Positions 1-9,102 of a stretch of 64,000 bases of DNA are shown here, piece after piece (the stretch's first letter is position 1; the number at the start of each line of letters is the position of its first letter). The stretch comes from JBMNMS01 sp050953445. GTDB lineage: Bacteria > Bacillota > Clostridia > Peptostreptococcales > Anaerovoracaceae. The position numbers and the translations under genes were made by a program. A model generated the notes under the pieces. That model made no database searches. It was not told where the DNA came from and saw nothing but the letters and a program-made list of their open reading frames with translations. The stretch lies in assembly GCA_050953445.1 (NCBI GenBank), contig JBMNMS010000001.1, positions 310,001 to 374,000 on the forward strand. Direction: 5' to 3'.

Positions 1-510
1 AATTAGAGGAAAAGCGACCATCATCTTTTCATTTATAGCTTCTTCATAAGACAGGATTATGGCGTTGTGCCTTTGTTGCAGTATTTTATCAAGCTGATCT
101 ATTTCCAAGTTCATTCTATCCGCTATCTCCTGCCTTGACGGTTCACGTCCTAAATCGGAATACAGCTCGTTGTAGGTATCATCAAGTTCCTTGGCCAGAG
201 CCCTTTGCCCCCTTGGAATCCAATCCTGCTTTCTCATAAAATCAATAACAGCACCTCGTATTTTTATGGTTGCAAAGGTTTCAAATTTATTTCCCATTTC
301 AGGGTCAAATTTTTCAACCGCATCCATCAATGCGATTATACCTTGATTTACCATGTCATCCAATTGGCTATAATCGCTATAGCTGCCTTTAGCTCTCATG
401 ACAATTTTTTTAACCAGGTCCATATATTCCAAAACCAGATCGTTTCGCAATTCAATGTTTTTGTTTTCTATGTATTCCTGCCATTTCAGCAGATTGTTAT
501 CCTCACCCAT
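1..510 (-). CDS. fliA: Flagellar sigma factor sigma-28 (FliA/SigD), 3' end outside window
   Basis: 170 codons are visible, read leftward from an ATG at 508-510 behind an AGGGGTG ribosome site; the gene runs off the left edge. The product is the sigma subunit that directs RNA polymerase to late flagellar and chemotaxis promoters (TAAA-N15-GCCGATAA) and is held by FlgM. Region 2 is clear, with a GIIALMDAVEKFDP stretch, FETFATIKIRGAVIDFMRKQ, and the DWIPRGQR turn typical of the FliA/WhiG/SigD class; region 3 follows with EPSRQEIADRM. Region 4 lies outside the window. The start is 14 bp after the flhA stop, so the genes are probably co-transcribed. Sigma-28-like promoters elsewhere in the window (flgM, fliC, cheA, fliD) are its expected targets. 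Confidence 0.93.
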   Translation of the reverse strand, partial: MGEDNNLLKWQEYIENKNIELRNDLVLEYMDLVKKIVMRAKGSYSDYSQLDDMVNQGIIALMDAVEKFDPEMGNKFETFATIKIRGAVIDFMRKQDWIPRGQRALAKELDDTYNELYSDLGREPSRQEIADRMNLEIDQLDKILQQRHNAIILSYEEAINEKMMVAFPLI

Positions 511-524
511 GTCACACCCCTATC

Positions 525-2579
525 CTAAAGCTGAACAACTCCTATTGCTTGAATTTGAATGTTGCTATCTATCTCATTGAAGGAGAGCACCGTCAGGTTT
601 GGTAGAAACTGATCTATCATCCTTTTGAAGTATATTCTAACGATAGGAGATGTCAGTATTATGGGATGATGAATCAGCTCCTTTACCTTATCTATTTGTG
701 CGGTCACATCCTCAACTATTTTTTGCACCGTTTGAGGATCAAGGGCCAAATAAGTTCCATGATCGCTTTTTTTTGCCGAATTGAGTATTGCATTCTCAAC
801 ACCTTGATCAAGGGATATTACCTTTATGCTGTTCCCATCCGCATATTTCCTCGTAATGGTTCTCTTCAATCTCTGTCTCACATATTCGGTCAACATATCA
901 GTATCCTTAATGGATACGCCATGATCTCCGATGGTCTCAAGAATGCTTTCCATGTCACGAACAGGTATGCCTTCTTTTAGAAGATTCATCAGGATCTTCT
1001 GCAAATCCGATACGCTAATGATCCCCGGAATGACATCCTCTACGATAGCCGGATTGGATTTTGCCGCATTTTGCAAAAGCACATTTATATCCTGCCGGCT
1101 TATCAATTCGTGAATATGACGCTTTATTATCTCCGATAGATGGGTAACTATAACCGATAGAGCATCTATCACAGTATAGCCGTAAATTTCGGCCATCTCC
1201 CTTTCGCTTTCGGTTATCCATTTCCCCGGAATTTCATAGGCTGGTTCAATAGTATCTATCCCCTCTATCGGGCCGGTACTTCCTCCCGGATCCAAAGCCA
1301 GGTAGTAATCCACTAATACATCTCCCCTTGCAATTTCCTCACCCTTAATCTTAATCAGGTATTGATTTGGATTAATGAGCCCATTATCCCTAAGGCGAAC
1401 CGTAGGTATAACTACACCCATCTCCTGGGCAAACTGTTTTCTGAAAATTACTATCCTGTCTATAAAGCTTCCGCCACTGGCCTCATCCACCAGGGGTAAA
1501 AGGGAATAACCAAATTCCATTTCAATGGGCTCAACCCCCAGTAGGTTGTATACATTGTCTATATTGCGATAATAATCCGCCTCATTGTCCTCTTCAGCCA
1601 ACAATTCCTGAATTTGATCCTCTTCCTCCTTTTTTTGCCTGACCGCCGAGGTTCTCATGAGATTAATTCCTAAAACTATTAGAAATATGGATAAAGCCAG
1701 AATTTGTGGCTTAGGTGCTCCAGGAATGAGTGCCATGAGAAAGACCACAGAACCTGCAATCAAGAGCACCTTAGGCTGCGAAAGAAACTGCTCCTTCACA
1801 TCCTCATTGAGGTTTCCTTCCGAGGCCGCCCTTGTCACTATCATGCCTGTAGCAGTGGATATCATCAATGCGGGAAGCTGGCTCACCAGGCCATCCCCTA
1901 CGGTGGCAATGGAATAAACTGTAAGCACCTGGGAAAAGGACATCCCACCCTGCACCATGCCTATTATTGTTCCGGCTATGAGGTTTACCATGGCTATTAT
2001 AATGGCTGCAATGGCATCTCCTTTTACTAATTTTGTGGCACCATCCATGGCACCGAAAAATTCGGATTCCCTTTGAATGTTCTTTCTTCTTTCCCTGGCT
2101 TCCGTCTCACTTATGAGGCCAGCGCTAAGATCCGCATCTATTGCCATCTGCTTCCCCGGCATGGCATCCAAAGTGAATCTTGCAGACACCTCCGCTATGC
2201 GCTCTGCACCTTTGGTTATAACTATAAACTGGACTACTATGATTATTACAAAAACTATGAAACCAACTATAGCATTGCCCCCTAAAACAAAACTGCCAAA
2301 GGTGGCTATCACCTGTCCAGCCTGGCCACTGTTTGAAAGGATAAGTCTGGTGGAAGAAATATTTAATGCCAGCCTCAATAGCGTTGTTATCAAAAGTAGG
2401 GAAGGAAATATGGAAAACTCCAGGGGCCCCTTAATAAACATCGTCATTACAAGTATCATAAGCGAAACTGATATGCTTACTATGAACATAAAGTCAAGAA
2501 AAAACGGTGGCAATGGTATTATGATAAGTGCCACTATCAATACTACAAATATTACAACTACGTTCTTTAGTAATTTCAT
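525..2579 (-). CDS. flhA: Flagellar type III export gate protein FlhA
   Basis: 684 residues, normal for FlhA. This is the large membrane component of the flagellar type III export gate; its cytoplasmic domain docks chaperone-substrate complexes and couples proton flow to export. About eight hydrophobic segments fill the first 320 residues. The conserved cytoplasmic loop between them includes the FTLDAMPGKQMAIDADL segment. The soluble C-terminal domain spans about 345-684. The ATG overlaps the flhB stop (ATGA), suggesting translational coupling. The next gene is fliA, with no flhF or flhG between them, which is unusual for Firmicutes. Confidence 0.97.
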   Translation of the reverse strand: MKLLKNVVVIFVVLIVALIIIPLPPFFLDFMFIVSISVSLMILVMTMFIKGPLEFSIFPSLLLITTLLRLALNISSTRLILSNSGQAGQVIATFGSFVLGGNAIVGFIVFVIIIVVQFIVITKGAERIAEVSARFTLDAMPGKQMAIDADLSAGLISETEARERRKNIQRESEFFGAMDGATKLVKGDAIAAIIIAMVNLIAGTIIGMVQGGMSFSQVLTVYSIATVGDGLVSQLPALMISTATGMIVTRAASEGNLNEDVKEQFLSQPKVLLIAGSVVFLMALIPGAPKPQILALSIFLIVLGINLMRTSAVRQKKEEEDQIQELLAEEDNEADYYRNIDNVYNLLGVEPIEMEFGYSLLPLVDEASGGSFIDRIVIFRKQFAQEMGVVIPTVRLRDNGLINPNQYLIKIKGEEIARGDVLVDYYLALDPGGSTGPIEGIDTIEPAYEIPGKWITESEREMAEIYGYTVIDALSVIVTHLSEIIKRHIHELISRQDINVLLQNAAKSNPAIVEDVIPGIISVSDLQKILMNLLKEGIPVRDMESILETIGDHGVSIKDTDMLTEYVRQRLKRTITRKYADGNSIKVISLDQGVENAILNSAKKSDHGTYLALDPQTVQKIVEDVTAQIDKVKELIHHPIILTSPIVRIYFKRMIDQFLPNLTVLSFNEIDSNIQIQAIGVVQL

Positions 2580-3646
2580 GATACCTTTTTCCCTTTGTTC
2601 TTAATCCCATAAACCCAAGCCATCAGCTCAGCCACAGCTTGATACATTTCTGCCGGAATGTACTCATTAACTTCTACCGTATTATATAAATTCCTTGCAA
2701 GAGGCTTGTTTTCCGTAATTAAAATATTGTTCTTTTCCCCGGCAGCTATTATTCTAATGGCCATGTGATCACGCCCTTTGGCCAGAACAATAGGTGCCAC
2801 ATCTACATTGACATCATATTTTAACGCTACCGCATAGTGGGTTGGATTTCTCACTATTACATCGGCCTGAGGAACCTGCTGAAGCATTCTGTTCATGCTC
2901 ATTTTCCGCTGCTTTTCTTTAATTTTGCCCTTTATGAAAGGATCCCCTTCCGTCTGTTTATATTCATCCTTAATTTCCTGCTTGGTCATCCTTAATTTCT
3001 TTTCGTATTCATATTTTTGATATGCGAAATCTAAAACCGCTATGGCTGCGAAAATCAGGCATATCTTATATACGATAGCCATTACCCGATTTAACATAAA
3101 AGCTAAATTGCTGCTTAACTCCGTGTTCAGCATGTCCGGTGTAACAACCATAAGATCCTGTATGCTGGTATATATAATCCATAGGATTACTATAATTTTA
3201 ATCAAGGACTTGACAAGTTGGACTAAGGATCTCATGGAGAGAATTCTTTTGAATCCTTGAATCATGCTTATCCTATTCCCCTTAAACTTAAGCAGATCCA
3301 GGGATACAAGAAATCTTGTCTGTATACCCGTCATAACGAATGCTGCTAAGGCCAATGCTATAAGTATGGGAACAACCGATATGAAGAACATCAGCAGGGC
3401 TTCCCTGAAAATCTGCATACATGTTGAAATGGTAAGCTCGTGAAGCCCGCCGGATTTACCTATACATGAATAAAACAAGGCCTTCATCTGAACCATTATG
3501 TAGACACCTAACTTGCTTATCATGACAAAGCCGATTAAAAGCATACCAACGCTTACCACGTCTCTACTTTGAAAGGCATTACCCTTTTTCCGTTCATCCT
3601 TTCTCTTTTTAGGGGTTGCTTTTTCTGTCTTATTCGTTTCCGCCAA
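2576..3646 (-). CDS. flhB: Flagellar export switch protein FlhB
   Basis: 356 residues. FlhB changes export specificity from rod/hook to filament substrates after self-cleavage. Four membrane helices lie in residues about 30-210. The cytoplasmic domain carries the autocleavage motif NPTH at residues 267-270, so the switch should work. The start is a TTG at 3644-3646 behind a strong GGGGGG ribosome site, and the protein begins MAETNKTEKATPKK, the basic lead expected of FlhB. It follows fliR by 15 bp and overlaps flhA by 4 bp. A separate short homologue of its C-terminal domain, lacking the cleavage motif, lies at 27423-27716. Confidence 0.97.
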   Translation of the reverse strand: MAETNKTEKATPKKRKDERKKGNAFQSRDVVSVGMLLIGFVMISKLGVYIMVQMKALFYSCIGKSGGLHELTISTCMQIFREALLMFFISVVPILIALALAAFVMTGIQTRFLVSLDLLKFKGNRISMIQGFKRILSMRSLVQLVKSLIKIIVILWIIYTSIQDLMVVTPDMLNTELSSNLAFMLNRVMAIVYKICLIFAAIAVLDFAYQKYEYEKKLRMTKQEIKDEYKQTEGDPFIKGKIKEKQRKMSMNRMLQQVPQADVIVRNPTHYAVALKYDVNVDVAPIVLAKGRDHMAIRIIAAGEKNNILITENKPLARNLYNTVEVNEYIPAEMYQAVAELMAWVYGIKNKGKKVS

Positions 3647-3661
3647 GCTTAATCCCCCCCT

Positions 3662-4429
3662 TCACATAAAAAAGCTCAAAACCGTTTCCATTCTTTCAAG
3701 CATTACCCTGTTTACGCTTCCAAGATACTTTACTAAAACCGGTATTATAGTCATGAGGACTACTAAACCCACGATTACCTTGAGCTGAATATTGACAACG
3801 AATACATTTATATTGGGAACCACCCTCATAAGAATCCCCACGGCAACTTCTGTAAGAATCTCCGTCACTATTATGGGCAAGGCCAGTTGAAGGGCATAGA
3901 TTAAAATATATCCGAACAGTTCCGCCATGAATATTCCAATCTTCCCGCTCACGCCCTCTACGCCTATTGGAACAACATTATATGATTTTGCCGCCAGAGC
4001 CATCATCGTCATATGGCTGTTTGTTATAAAAAACAACAGTATAAACATGGAAGTAGTAATATTCCCCGTGATAGATACCTGAGAATTGGTAGAGGGATCG
4101 TACATATGTGCCATCCCAAGACCCATCTGCATATCTATAAGTTCACCACCGTAGTGAAATACAGTAAGGAACATCTGCATTATGAAGCCTATTGCAAAAC
4201 CTACGGCGAACTCCCTCATCAGTGACAGCAGGAGATCTATTGTTGAATAGTCGGCTACGTAATAATCGCTCAGCCCGTAAGCTATGTTGTATGCCAGCCC
4301 CAGGGCTAATCCGATTTTAACTATGCCGGGGGAATTCCTTCTCCCGAAAATCGGATTAAAAAAAATCATTCCGGCCATTCGGCATCCTACGAATAAAAAT
4401 ATGTACCAATTGTTTATATCGTTTAACAA
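3662..4429 (-). CDS. fliR: Flagellar export gate protein FliR
   Basis: 255 residues with about six hydrophobic segments, the standard FliR size. FliR joins FliP and FliQ in the helical export gate core of the flagellar type III secretion system. A GEFAVGF-like stretch (REFAVGFAIGFIMQM) near residues 75-90 and the following MQMGLGMAHMYDP stretch fit the family. The start appears to be a TTG at 4427-4429, six bases after an AGGTGG ribosome site; no in-frame ATG gives as good a fit. It lies between fliQ and flhB in the canonical order. Confidence 0.93.
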   Translation of the reverse strand: MLNDINNWYIFLFVGCRMAGMIFFNPIFGRRNSPGIVKIGLALGLAYNIAYGLSDYYVADYSTIDLLLSLMREFAVGFAIGFIMQMFLTVFHYGGELIDMQMGLGMAHMYDPSTNSQVSITGNITTSMFILLFFITNSHMTMMALAAKSYNVVPIGVEGVSGKIGIFMAELFGYILIYALQLALPIIVTEILTEVAVGILMRVVPNINVFVVNIQLKVIVGLVVLMTIIPVLVKYLGSVNRVMLERMETVLSFFM

Positions 4430-4453
4430 ACCATGCCACCTATGCCATGTTCA

Positions 4454-4720
4454 TCACAATGATGCACCTATAAATTCAAATATTCTATTGGTCAAATCCA
4501 CCATCTGTTGTAACATCCATCCCCCAAATATTGCAAGCACCAATCCTATCACTATCAGTTTGGGCACAAAAGTCATAGTCTGCTCATTTATCGATGTAGC
4601 TGCCTGTATGATCGAAATGAAAAGACCTACCAGTATGCTTACAAATAGTATGGGAGCAGCAACAATAAATCCTGTAAAAATTGCATCTCTGAATATTTCC
4701 GTCAGCTCTGTCATATTCAA
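4454..4720 (-). CDS. fliQ: Flagellar export gate protein FliQ
   Basis: 88 residues from the chosen start, matching the usual 86-90. Two hydrophobic helices flank the signature QAATSINEQTMTFVPK at the centre. FliQ packs around FliP/FliR in the export gate. Start choice is uncertain. A TTG at 4718-4720 lies 8 bases after a GGGGG ribosome site, while the ATG at 4712-4714 (MTELTEIF) lies 14 bases away; an upstream TTG at 4733-4735 abuts the fliP stop and has no room for a site. I favour the TTG at 4720. Confidence 0.9.
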   Translation of the reverse strand: MNMTELTEIFRDAIFTGFIVAAPILFVSILVGLFISIIQAATSINEQTMTFVPKLIVIGLVLAIFGGWMLQQMVDLTNRIFEFIGASL

Positions 4721-4735
4721 AACAAACGCCCCCAA

Positions 4736-5386
4736 TCAGTTATAGGTCATTACAAGGGTCTTTACCAGAAGCCCCCAGCCGTCTACGACCACAAACAACA
4801 TTATCTTGAAAGGCAATGAAACCATAACCGGCGGAAGCATTATCATACCCATGGACATCAAGGTGCTACCTACTATAAGGTCAATAATCAAAAAGGGTAT
4901 AAACAATAGAAATCCTATCAAAAAAGCCCGTTTCAATTCGCTGGTTATAAAAGCCGGTACCACTATGTGCATTGGCAAATCCGACGCTTCCACCTGAGAA
5001 AAATCTTCATTTGACATGTCTATAAACAGTTTTACCTCATTGGATGTAGTCTGTTTTAACATGAATTCCTTTATAGGCACCGATGCCCTATCCAAAAATT
5101 CCTGAGTCTCAATCTGTCCTTCATTGTATGGTTGGAGTGCCGTTTCATTCACCTGAGTCAATACGGGATGCATGATAAAAAAGGTGACGAAAAGAGCCAG
5201 CCCTATCAAGACCTGTGTAGGCGGTGTCTGTTGTGTACCCAGGGCATTCCTCATAAAAGCAAAGACTATTACAACCCTGGTAAAACAGGTCATCATAAGC
5301 AAAAGGAAAGGGGCAATGGCAATCAGGGTGAGTACAAGAATCATTCTTACGGCATCGGAACCCTGTCCGTTTATAATGAACTCCAT
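4736..5386 (-). CDS. fliP: Flagellar export gate protein FliP
   Basis: 216 residues. FliP is the main subunit of the FliPQR export gate. The signature TCFTRVVIVFAFMRNALGTQ lies near residues 33-52, and the C-terminal helices include the highly conserved MGMIMLPPVMVSLPFKIMLF. The protein starts directly before the first core membrane helix, so the cleavable signal peptide seen in many FliP proteins is missing or not needed here. Its ATG overlaps the fliO stop by one base (TAATG). Confidence 0.95.
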   Translation of the reverse strand: MEFIINGQGSDAVRMILVLTLIAIAPFLLLMMTCFTRVVIVFAFMRNALGTQQTPPTQVLIGLALFVTFFIMHPVLTQVNETALQPYNEGQIETQEFLDRASVPIKEFMLKQTTSNEVKLFIDMSNEDFSQVEASDLPMHIVVPAFITSELKRAFLIGFLLFIPFLIIDLIVGSTLMSMGMIMLPPVMVSLPFKIMLFVVVDGWGLLVKTLVMTYN

Positions 5387-5769
5387 TACTCTTTTCCACC
5401 CTTTCGCCTCTTCATCGCATCTGTAAAGCCTTTATAGCGATCCATGGAGAATAAATCCTTCAAGCTTCCTTCCCCAAAATCCTTTTCCTCGTGATAAGTA
5501 ATGGGCTCCTCTATTTCCGCCATAATTCCTATATTTTGATCGCTGACCCCAACGATGTACTGTTTCCCTTTAACTTCAATGATAACTATGGCTCCATTCC
5601 TGCTGACCTGCAATCTTTCCACTACCTTAATATGCCTGCCCTTGCCTATAGGGCCCATTCGCCCTCCATACCACTTGGCTGCAAAATATGTCAATCCAAT
5701 AATAAGGATAATTCCTATGAGGGCAAAGATCATTGAGATGATATTACCTATGTAATCCGGCACATCCAC
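5386..5769 (-). CDS. fliO: Flagellar biosynthesis protein FliO
   Basis: 127 residues with one N-terminal membrane helix (about residues 10-30, IISMIFALIGIILIIGLTYF) and a small cytoplasmic domain containing the family pattern of a basic segment followed by VVERLQVSRNGAIVIIEVKGKQYIVGVSD. FliO is a scaffold for assembly of the FliP ring. Identification rests on this pattern and on its place directly before fliP. It follows cheY by 12 bp. Confidence 0.88.
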   Translation of the reverse strand: MDVPDYIGNIISMIFALIGIILIIGLTYFAAKWYGGRMGPIGKGRHIKVVERLQVSRNGAIVIIEVKGKQYIVGVSDQNIGIMAEIEEPITYHEEKDFGEGSLKDLFSMDRYKGFTDAMKRRKGGKE

Positions 5770-5781
5770 GCCTCCCTCTCA

Positions 5782-6141
5782 TCAGCCCAGTATATTCTTA
5801 ACGGTTTGAACAAGGCGTTCAGGCTTAAAAGGCTTTACTATAAAATCAAGAGCCCCCAATTTAATGGCCTCAACCACCATTCCCTCCTGTCCCATGGCGG
5901 AACACATTACCACCTTCGCCTGAGGATCGAATTGTTTGATGGACTGAAGTGTCTGAATACCATCCATTACCGGCATGGTAATATCAAGAAGAACTAAATC
6001 CGGTTTCTGTTCAGTATAAAAATTAAGTGCCACCTCTCCGTCCCCTGCTTCTAAAAAGTCTGCATACCCTGCCTTTTGCAGGTTGTCCTTAATCATCATC
6101 CTCATGAAAGCCGCATCATCAACAATTAAAATCTTTGACAT
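5782..6141 (-). CDS. cheY: Chemotaxis response regulator CheY
   Basis: 119 residues forming a single receiver domain. The acidic pair D8/D9, phospho-acceptor D53 (LLDITMPVMDG), S81 (MCSAMGQ) and K103 (IVKPF) are all present, so it should be phosphorylated. CheY-P binds the flagellar switch (FliM/FliY) and sets rotation direction. It sits between fliY and fliO, as in Bacillus and many Clostridia. The cognate kinase CheA is encoded separately at 29.8 kb. Confidence 0.95.
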   Translation of the reverse strand: MSKILIVDDAAFMRMMIKDNLQKAGYADFLEAGDGEVALNFYTEQKPDLVLLDITMPVMDGIQTLQSIKQFDPQAKVVMCSAMGQEGMVVEAIKLGALDFIVKPFKPERLVQTVKNILG

Positions 6142-6176
6142 CTCTTTTTCCTCTCTAATTTGAAATTTTTATTAAT

Positions 6177-7310
6177 TTATCTCTTACTTTCCGGGTTAAC
6201 CTTTACTATTTCTGTGATCCTAACGCTATAATTATCGTCTACCACCACTACATCACCCCTGGCAATGAGTCTGCCATTTGCTATTACATCTACCTGATCC
6301 CCCGCCTGACGATTTAATTCGACGATGTTTCCAATAGTCAGATCTGCAATGTCCTTTATCTTCTTTTTCGTCCTGCCAAGTTCCACCGAGATTTGTATTG
6401 GAACCGACATTATCAATTCTAAATTATTCTCATCTATGCCTAAATCTGCAGCGGCAGCACCCAAAGGTCTGAATTCATAAGGGGTAGCCTGTATGGGCTC
6501 CTTTGGCACTGCCTGTATAGGTGGAGCCATATGTTGATGAGATTCATAGGCATAGGGTTGATAAGCGGGTGGCGGCGGAGATACATATTGCACCTCATTC
6601 TGAGGTTGTAGGGGAACCTGCTGAACCTCCTGCTGAACCTGAGTCTCCTGCTGTGTCTGAGCAGTAGGCTGATCCTCCTGCACCTGACCCATATCATTCT
6701 CTTCATCCATATTGCTAACACCCAAAGATCTTTTTGCTATATCTCTGGCCAGGACAGGATCCATAGCACTTATAAATTCACTTTCCACCAATCCCTCTAT
6801 ATTCAAATTGAACTTAATGCTTACCAGAGAATCCCCTTTTATGGCAAACATATCCACTACATTTTCCGTCTCTTCTAAAACTTCGGGAGGTGAATTGTTT
6901 ACAACATGGCCTAAAAAAGTGGCCAGAGCGCTGGCTGCAGAACCCATCATCTGGTTCATGATTTCACATATTGCACTGGTGCTGATTTCATCCATCTCCG
7001 TAATTTCAGAGGGATCCATGGACAATAGATGACCTAATATCCTTTTTAAATCATCTTCCCTAAGCAGCAGTATGTTGGTACCTTCAATCCCTTCAACATA
7101 TTTGATTAGAACGCCTACCACCGGTTCTAAATACGAGAATTCAAAGTCTTCAACCGTAGTACATTCTATGCGGGGAGTAGTTATCCCTACCTTTTTTCCC
7201 ATTATGGTTGACATAGCCGTAGCCGCCGAACCCATGCTGATGTTCATCACTTCCCCGATTATATCAATTTCCATTTCTGTAAGGCTCTGCCTTTCGTTTT
7301 CGCTTGTCAT
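6177..7310 (-). CDS. fliY: Flagellar switch protein/CheY-P phosphatase FliY
   Basis: 377 residues in three parts. An N-terminal CheC-like domain (about 1-205) carries two phosphatase motifs, EVMNISMGSAATA near residue 20 and EIMNQMMGSAASA near 115. A flexible linker rich in Gln and Pro spans about 208-280. A C-terminal SpoA/FliN domain (about 290-377) carries the VELGRTKKKI core. FliY is the Gram-positive form of FliN: it helps form the C-ring and removes phosphate from CheY-P. The start ATG overlaps the fliM stop (ATGA). Confidence 0.95.
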   Translation of the reverse strand: MTSENERQSLTEMEIDIIGEVMNISMGSAATAMSTIMGKKVGITTPRIECTTVEDFEFSYLEPVVGVLIKYVEGIEGTNILLLREDDLKRILGHLLSMDPSEITEMDEISTSAICEIMNQMMGSAASALATFLGHVVNNSPPEVLEETENVVDMFAIKGDSLVSIKFNLNIEGLVESEFISAMDPVLARDIAKRSLGVSNMDEENDMGQVQEDQPTAQTQQETQVQQEVQQVPLQPQNEVQYVSPPPPAYQPYAYESHQHMAPPIQAVPKEPIQATPYEFRPLGAAAADLGIDENNLELIMSVPIQISVELGRTKKKIKDIADLTIGNIVELNRQAGDQVDVIANGRLIARGDVVVVDDNYSVRITEIVKVNPESKR

Positions 7311-8320
7311 TTTGTTTTTTCACTTCCCCTCTTTACTAATTTCTTTATGGCAATAGCCTTTTTTCTATTATGGGAGCCTATTTCACCTTGAAACCAGACC
7401 GTTTCTCCTACAGCTAGATCCACCTGTGATCCTGCGGGCTTGTTTAGCATAATAATATCTCCTACCTCCAGATCTATCAAATCCTTGGACATTACCTCCA
7501 CCTTCCCCAGGATACCGGTCATCTCCAGCTCCGATTCGTTGATCTCCTCCAATATTTTAGCCTTTCTCTTAGCATCGGAAAGGGCATCCCCCCGTCTTTC
7601 CTTTTTTTTACTTAAAGCATTTTTTACCTTAAACATGCTATCCAGTGTTACAGCAGGGATGCAAATATTCATTTTCCCCTGGGTTTCATTAACGGTAACA
7701 TTCATAACTATAATTACCACATTTTCATCGGCACTGATCCCCTGCAGTATTCTGGCATTGGTTTCCACCTTAAGTAAACGTGGCACCATTTCAAGATAGT
7801 CACTCCAGGCGTTTTTCATCAGGTTTACCATCCCCCTGAGAAGATGCTCCAGTATACCCAGCTCTATTTCCGTAAACTCCCTATCGATCTCCATACCCTT
7901 ACCGGATCCACCCAGCATCCTATCTATACACGAAAAACCGATGTCCTTAGAAAAATCAAGCAAGGCCACATCCTCATCATGCTGGTTATCCTGTACTGAA
8001 AAGTCAACTATCCCCATCAACACGGAATCCGGTAATGCATTATTAAATTCATAGTATTGCTGTTCCTCAACCTCTATTATTTCCACAGAGGTATATATTT
8101 GCAAAATTCCCGTTATATGTGACGATAGTATTCTGGCATAGTTCTCATATATGCTGAACAGCAGCTTCAATTGTTCCCTGGTAAATAATTTGGGGCTTCT
8201 GAAATCGTAGTCCTTGATTTTTTTCCCAGGAACCTCCTCCGGTACATCAAGTTCCTTGGCTCCGCTGGTTAAGCTGCTGAGCAGGCTATCTATTTGACTT
8301 TGAGAAAGGATTTCTGTCAT
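7307..8320 (-). CDS. fliM: Flagellar motor switch protein FliM
   Basis: 337 residues. The N-terminal CheY-P docking peptide is present (EILSQSQIDSLLSSL). It is followed by the CheC-like middle domain (about 45-235), which contains the GGSGKGMEIDREFTEIE stretch, and a C-terminal SpoA domain (about 250-325). FliM forms the C-ring that sets torque direction. Its ATG overlaps the motB stop (ATGA). In most Firmicutes fliL lies between motB and fliM; here there is no room for it. Confidence 0.96.
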   Translation of the reverse strand: MTEILSQSQIDSLLSSLTSGAKELDVPEEVPGKKIKDYDFRSPKLFTREQLKLLFSIYENYARILSSHITGILQIYTSVEIIEVEEQQYYEFNNALPDSVLMGIVDFSVQDNQHDEDVALLDFSKDIGFSCIDRMLGGSGKGMEIDREFTEIELGILEHLLRGMVNLMKNAWSDYLEMVPRLLKVETNARILQGISADENVVIIVMNVTVNETQGKMNICIPAVTLDSMFKVKNALSKKKERRGDALSDAKRKAKILEEINESELEMTGILGKVEVMSKDLIDLEVGDIIMLNKPAGSQVDLAVGETVWFQGEIGSHNRKKAIAIKKLVKRGSEKTK

Positions 8321-9099
8321 TGTTTTTTCTCCTGCATCTTTTCGTATATCTCATCAAGCTGTTCTTTTATGCTATCACTTTTTGAAATCAATATTTCTAC
8401 CCTTCTGTTCTTTGCCCTGTTTTCTTCCCTGTCGTTTGGAGCGACAGGCCTAAACATACCGTAGCCCACGGCTATCAATTTGGCCGGATTCTTGACATAC
8501 CCTTTTTCTAAGTACTTTAAAACTGCATTTGCTCTGTCGGTGGAAAGGATACGATCATCTACCGTACTGGTGCCCGGAGCCGCCTCCGCAGTATGTCCGT
8601 CTATCCTTATAAGCTTGACTATCGGTTCCACATACCCCATAGCCTCCCCAACAAAATCCAGTATTTCCTTACCACCGCTTTTTAACTCCGCCCTGTCCGC
8701 TTCAAAAAACAAGGTAGACATAAACCTTATAAAAACAGCATCCTTACCTTTTTGAACTTGAACGGATTCTTCAAGCTGGTTAGCCGCTACATACTCCTTT
8801 AAATAGCGATAAAGATCTTCCAAATCCTCTATGTCGGAAATATTATCACCTTTTATCCCTCCCTGCAACGGATCAGGCAGCCCATCATCATCCTCTTCCT
8901 CGATTTCCAGCAGCCTGATCTTTTCCAGAGTTTCCGGATCTCTGGTAAATGCCTTTACCAGCATCTGGTATTTCTCTTGATCTATGCTGGACATGGAATA
9001 TAACAGGATAAAAAATACCAGGATTAAGGTGATCATATCTGCATATGTATTCAACCATCCATCCTTATTAAGTTTGTTTCGTCGCTTTCTGTCCCTCAT
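8317..9099 (-). CDS. motB: Flagellar stator protein MotB
   Basis: 260 residues. A basic N-terminus and one membrane helix carry the ion-binding aspartate D21 in NTYADMITLILVFF. A linker then leads to a C-terminal OmpA-like peptidoglycan-binding domain (about 125-250) with the IDGHTAEA and NRRVEILI motifs. With MotA it forms the ion channel that drives rotation and anchors to the cell wall. Proton or sodium use cannot be settled from the helix alone. It starts 3 bp after motA and overlaps fliM. Confidence 0.95.
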   Translation of the reverse strand: MRDRKRRNKLNKDGWLNTYADMITLILVFFILLYSMSSIDQEKYQMLVKAFTRDPETLEKIRLLEIEEEDDDGLPDPLQGGIKGDNISDIEDLEDLYRYLKEYVAANQLEESVQVQKGKDAVFIRFMSTLFFEADRAELKSGGKEILDFVGEAMGYVEPIVKLIRIDGHTAEAAPGTSTVDDRILSTDRANAVLKYLEKGYVKNPAKLIAVGYGMFRPVAPNDREENRAKNRRVEILISKSDSIKEQLDEIYEKMQEKKQ

Positions 9100-9102
9100 T
9101 CC

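Noticed and set aside
205..528. Open reading frame of 107 codons on the plus strand
   Set aside because: It lies opposite the fliA coding sequence, has no ribosome site and no family resemblance; it is a shadow of the real gene.
2077..2604. Plus-strand frame of 175 codons opposite flhA
   Set aside because: Wholly opposite a well conserved gene; translation looks like random hydrophobic sequence of the antisense.
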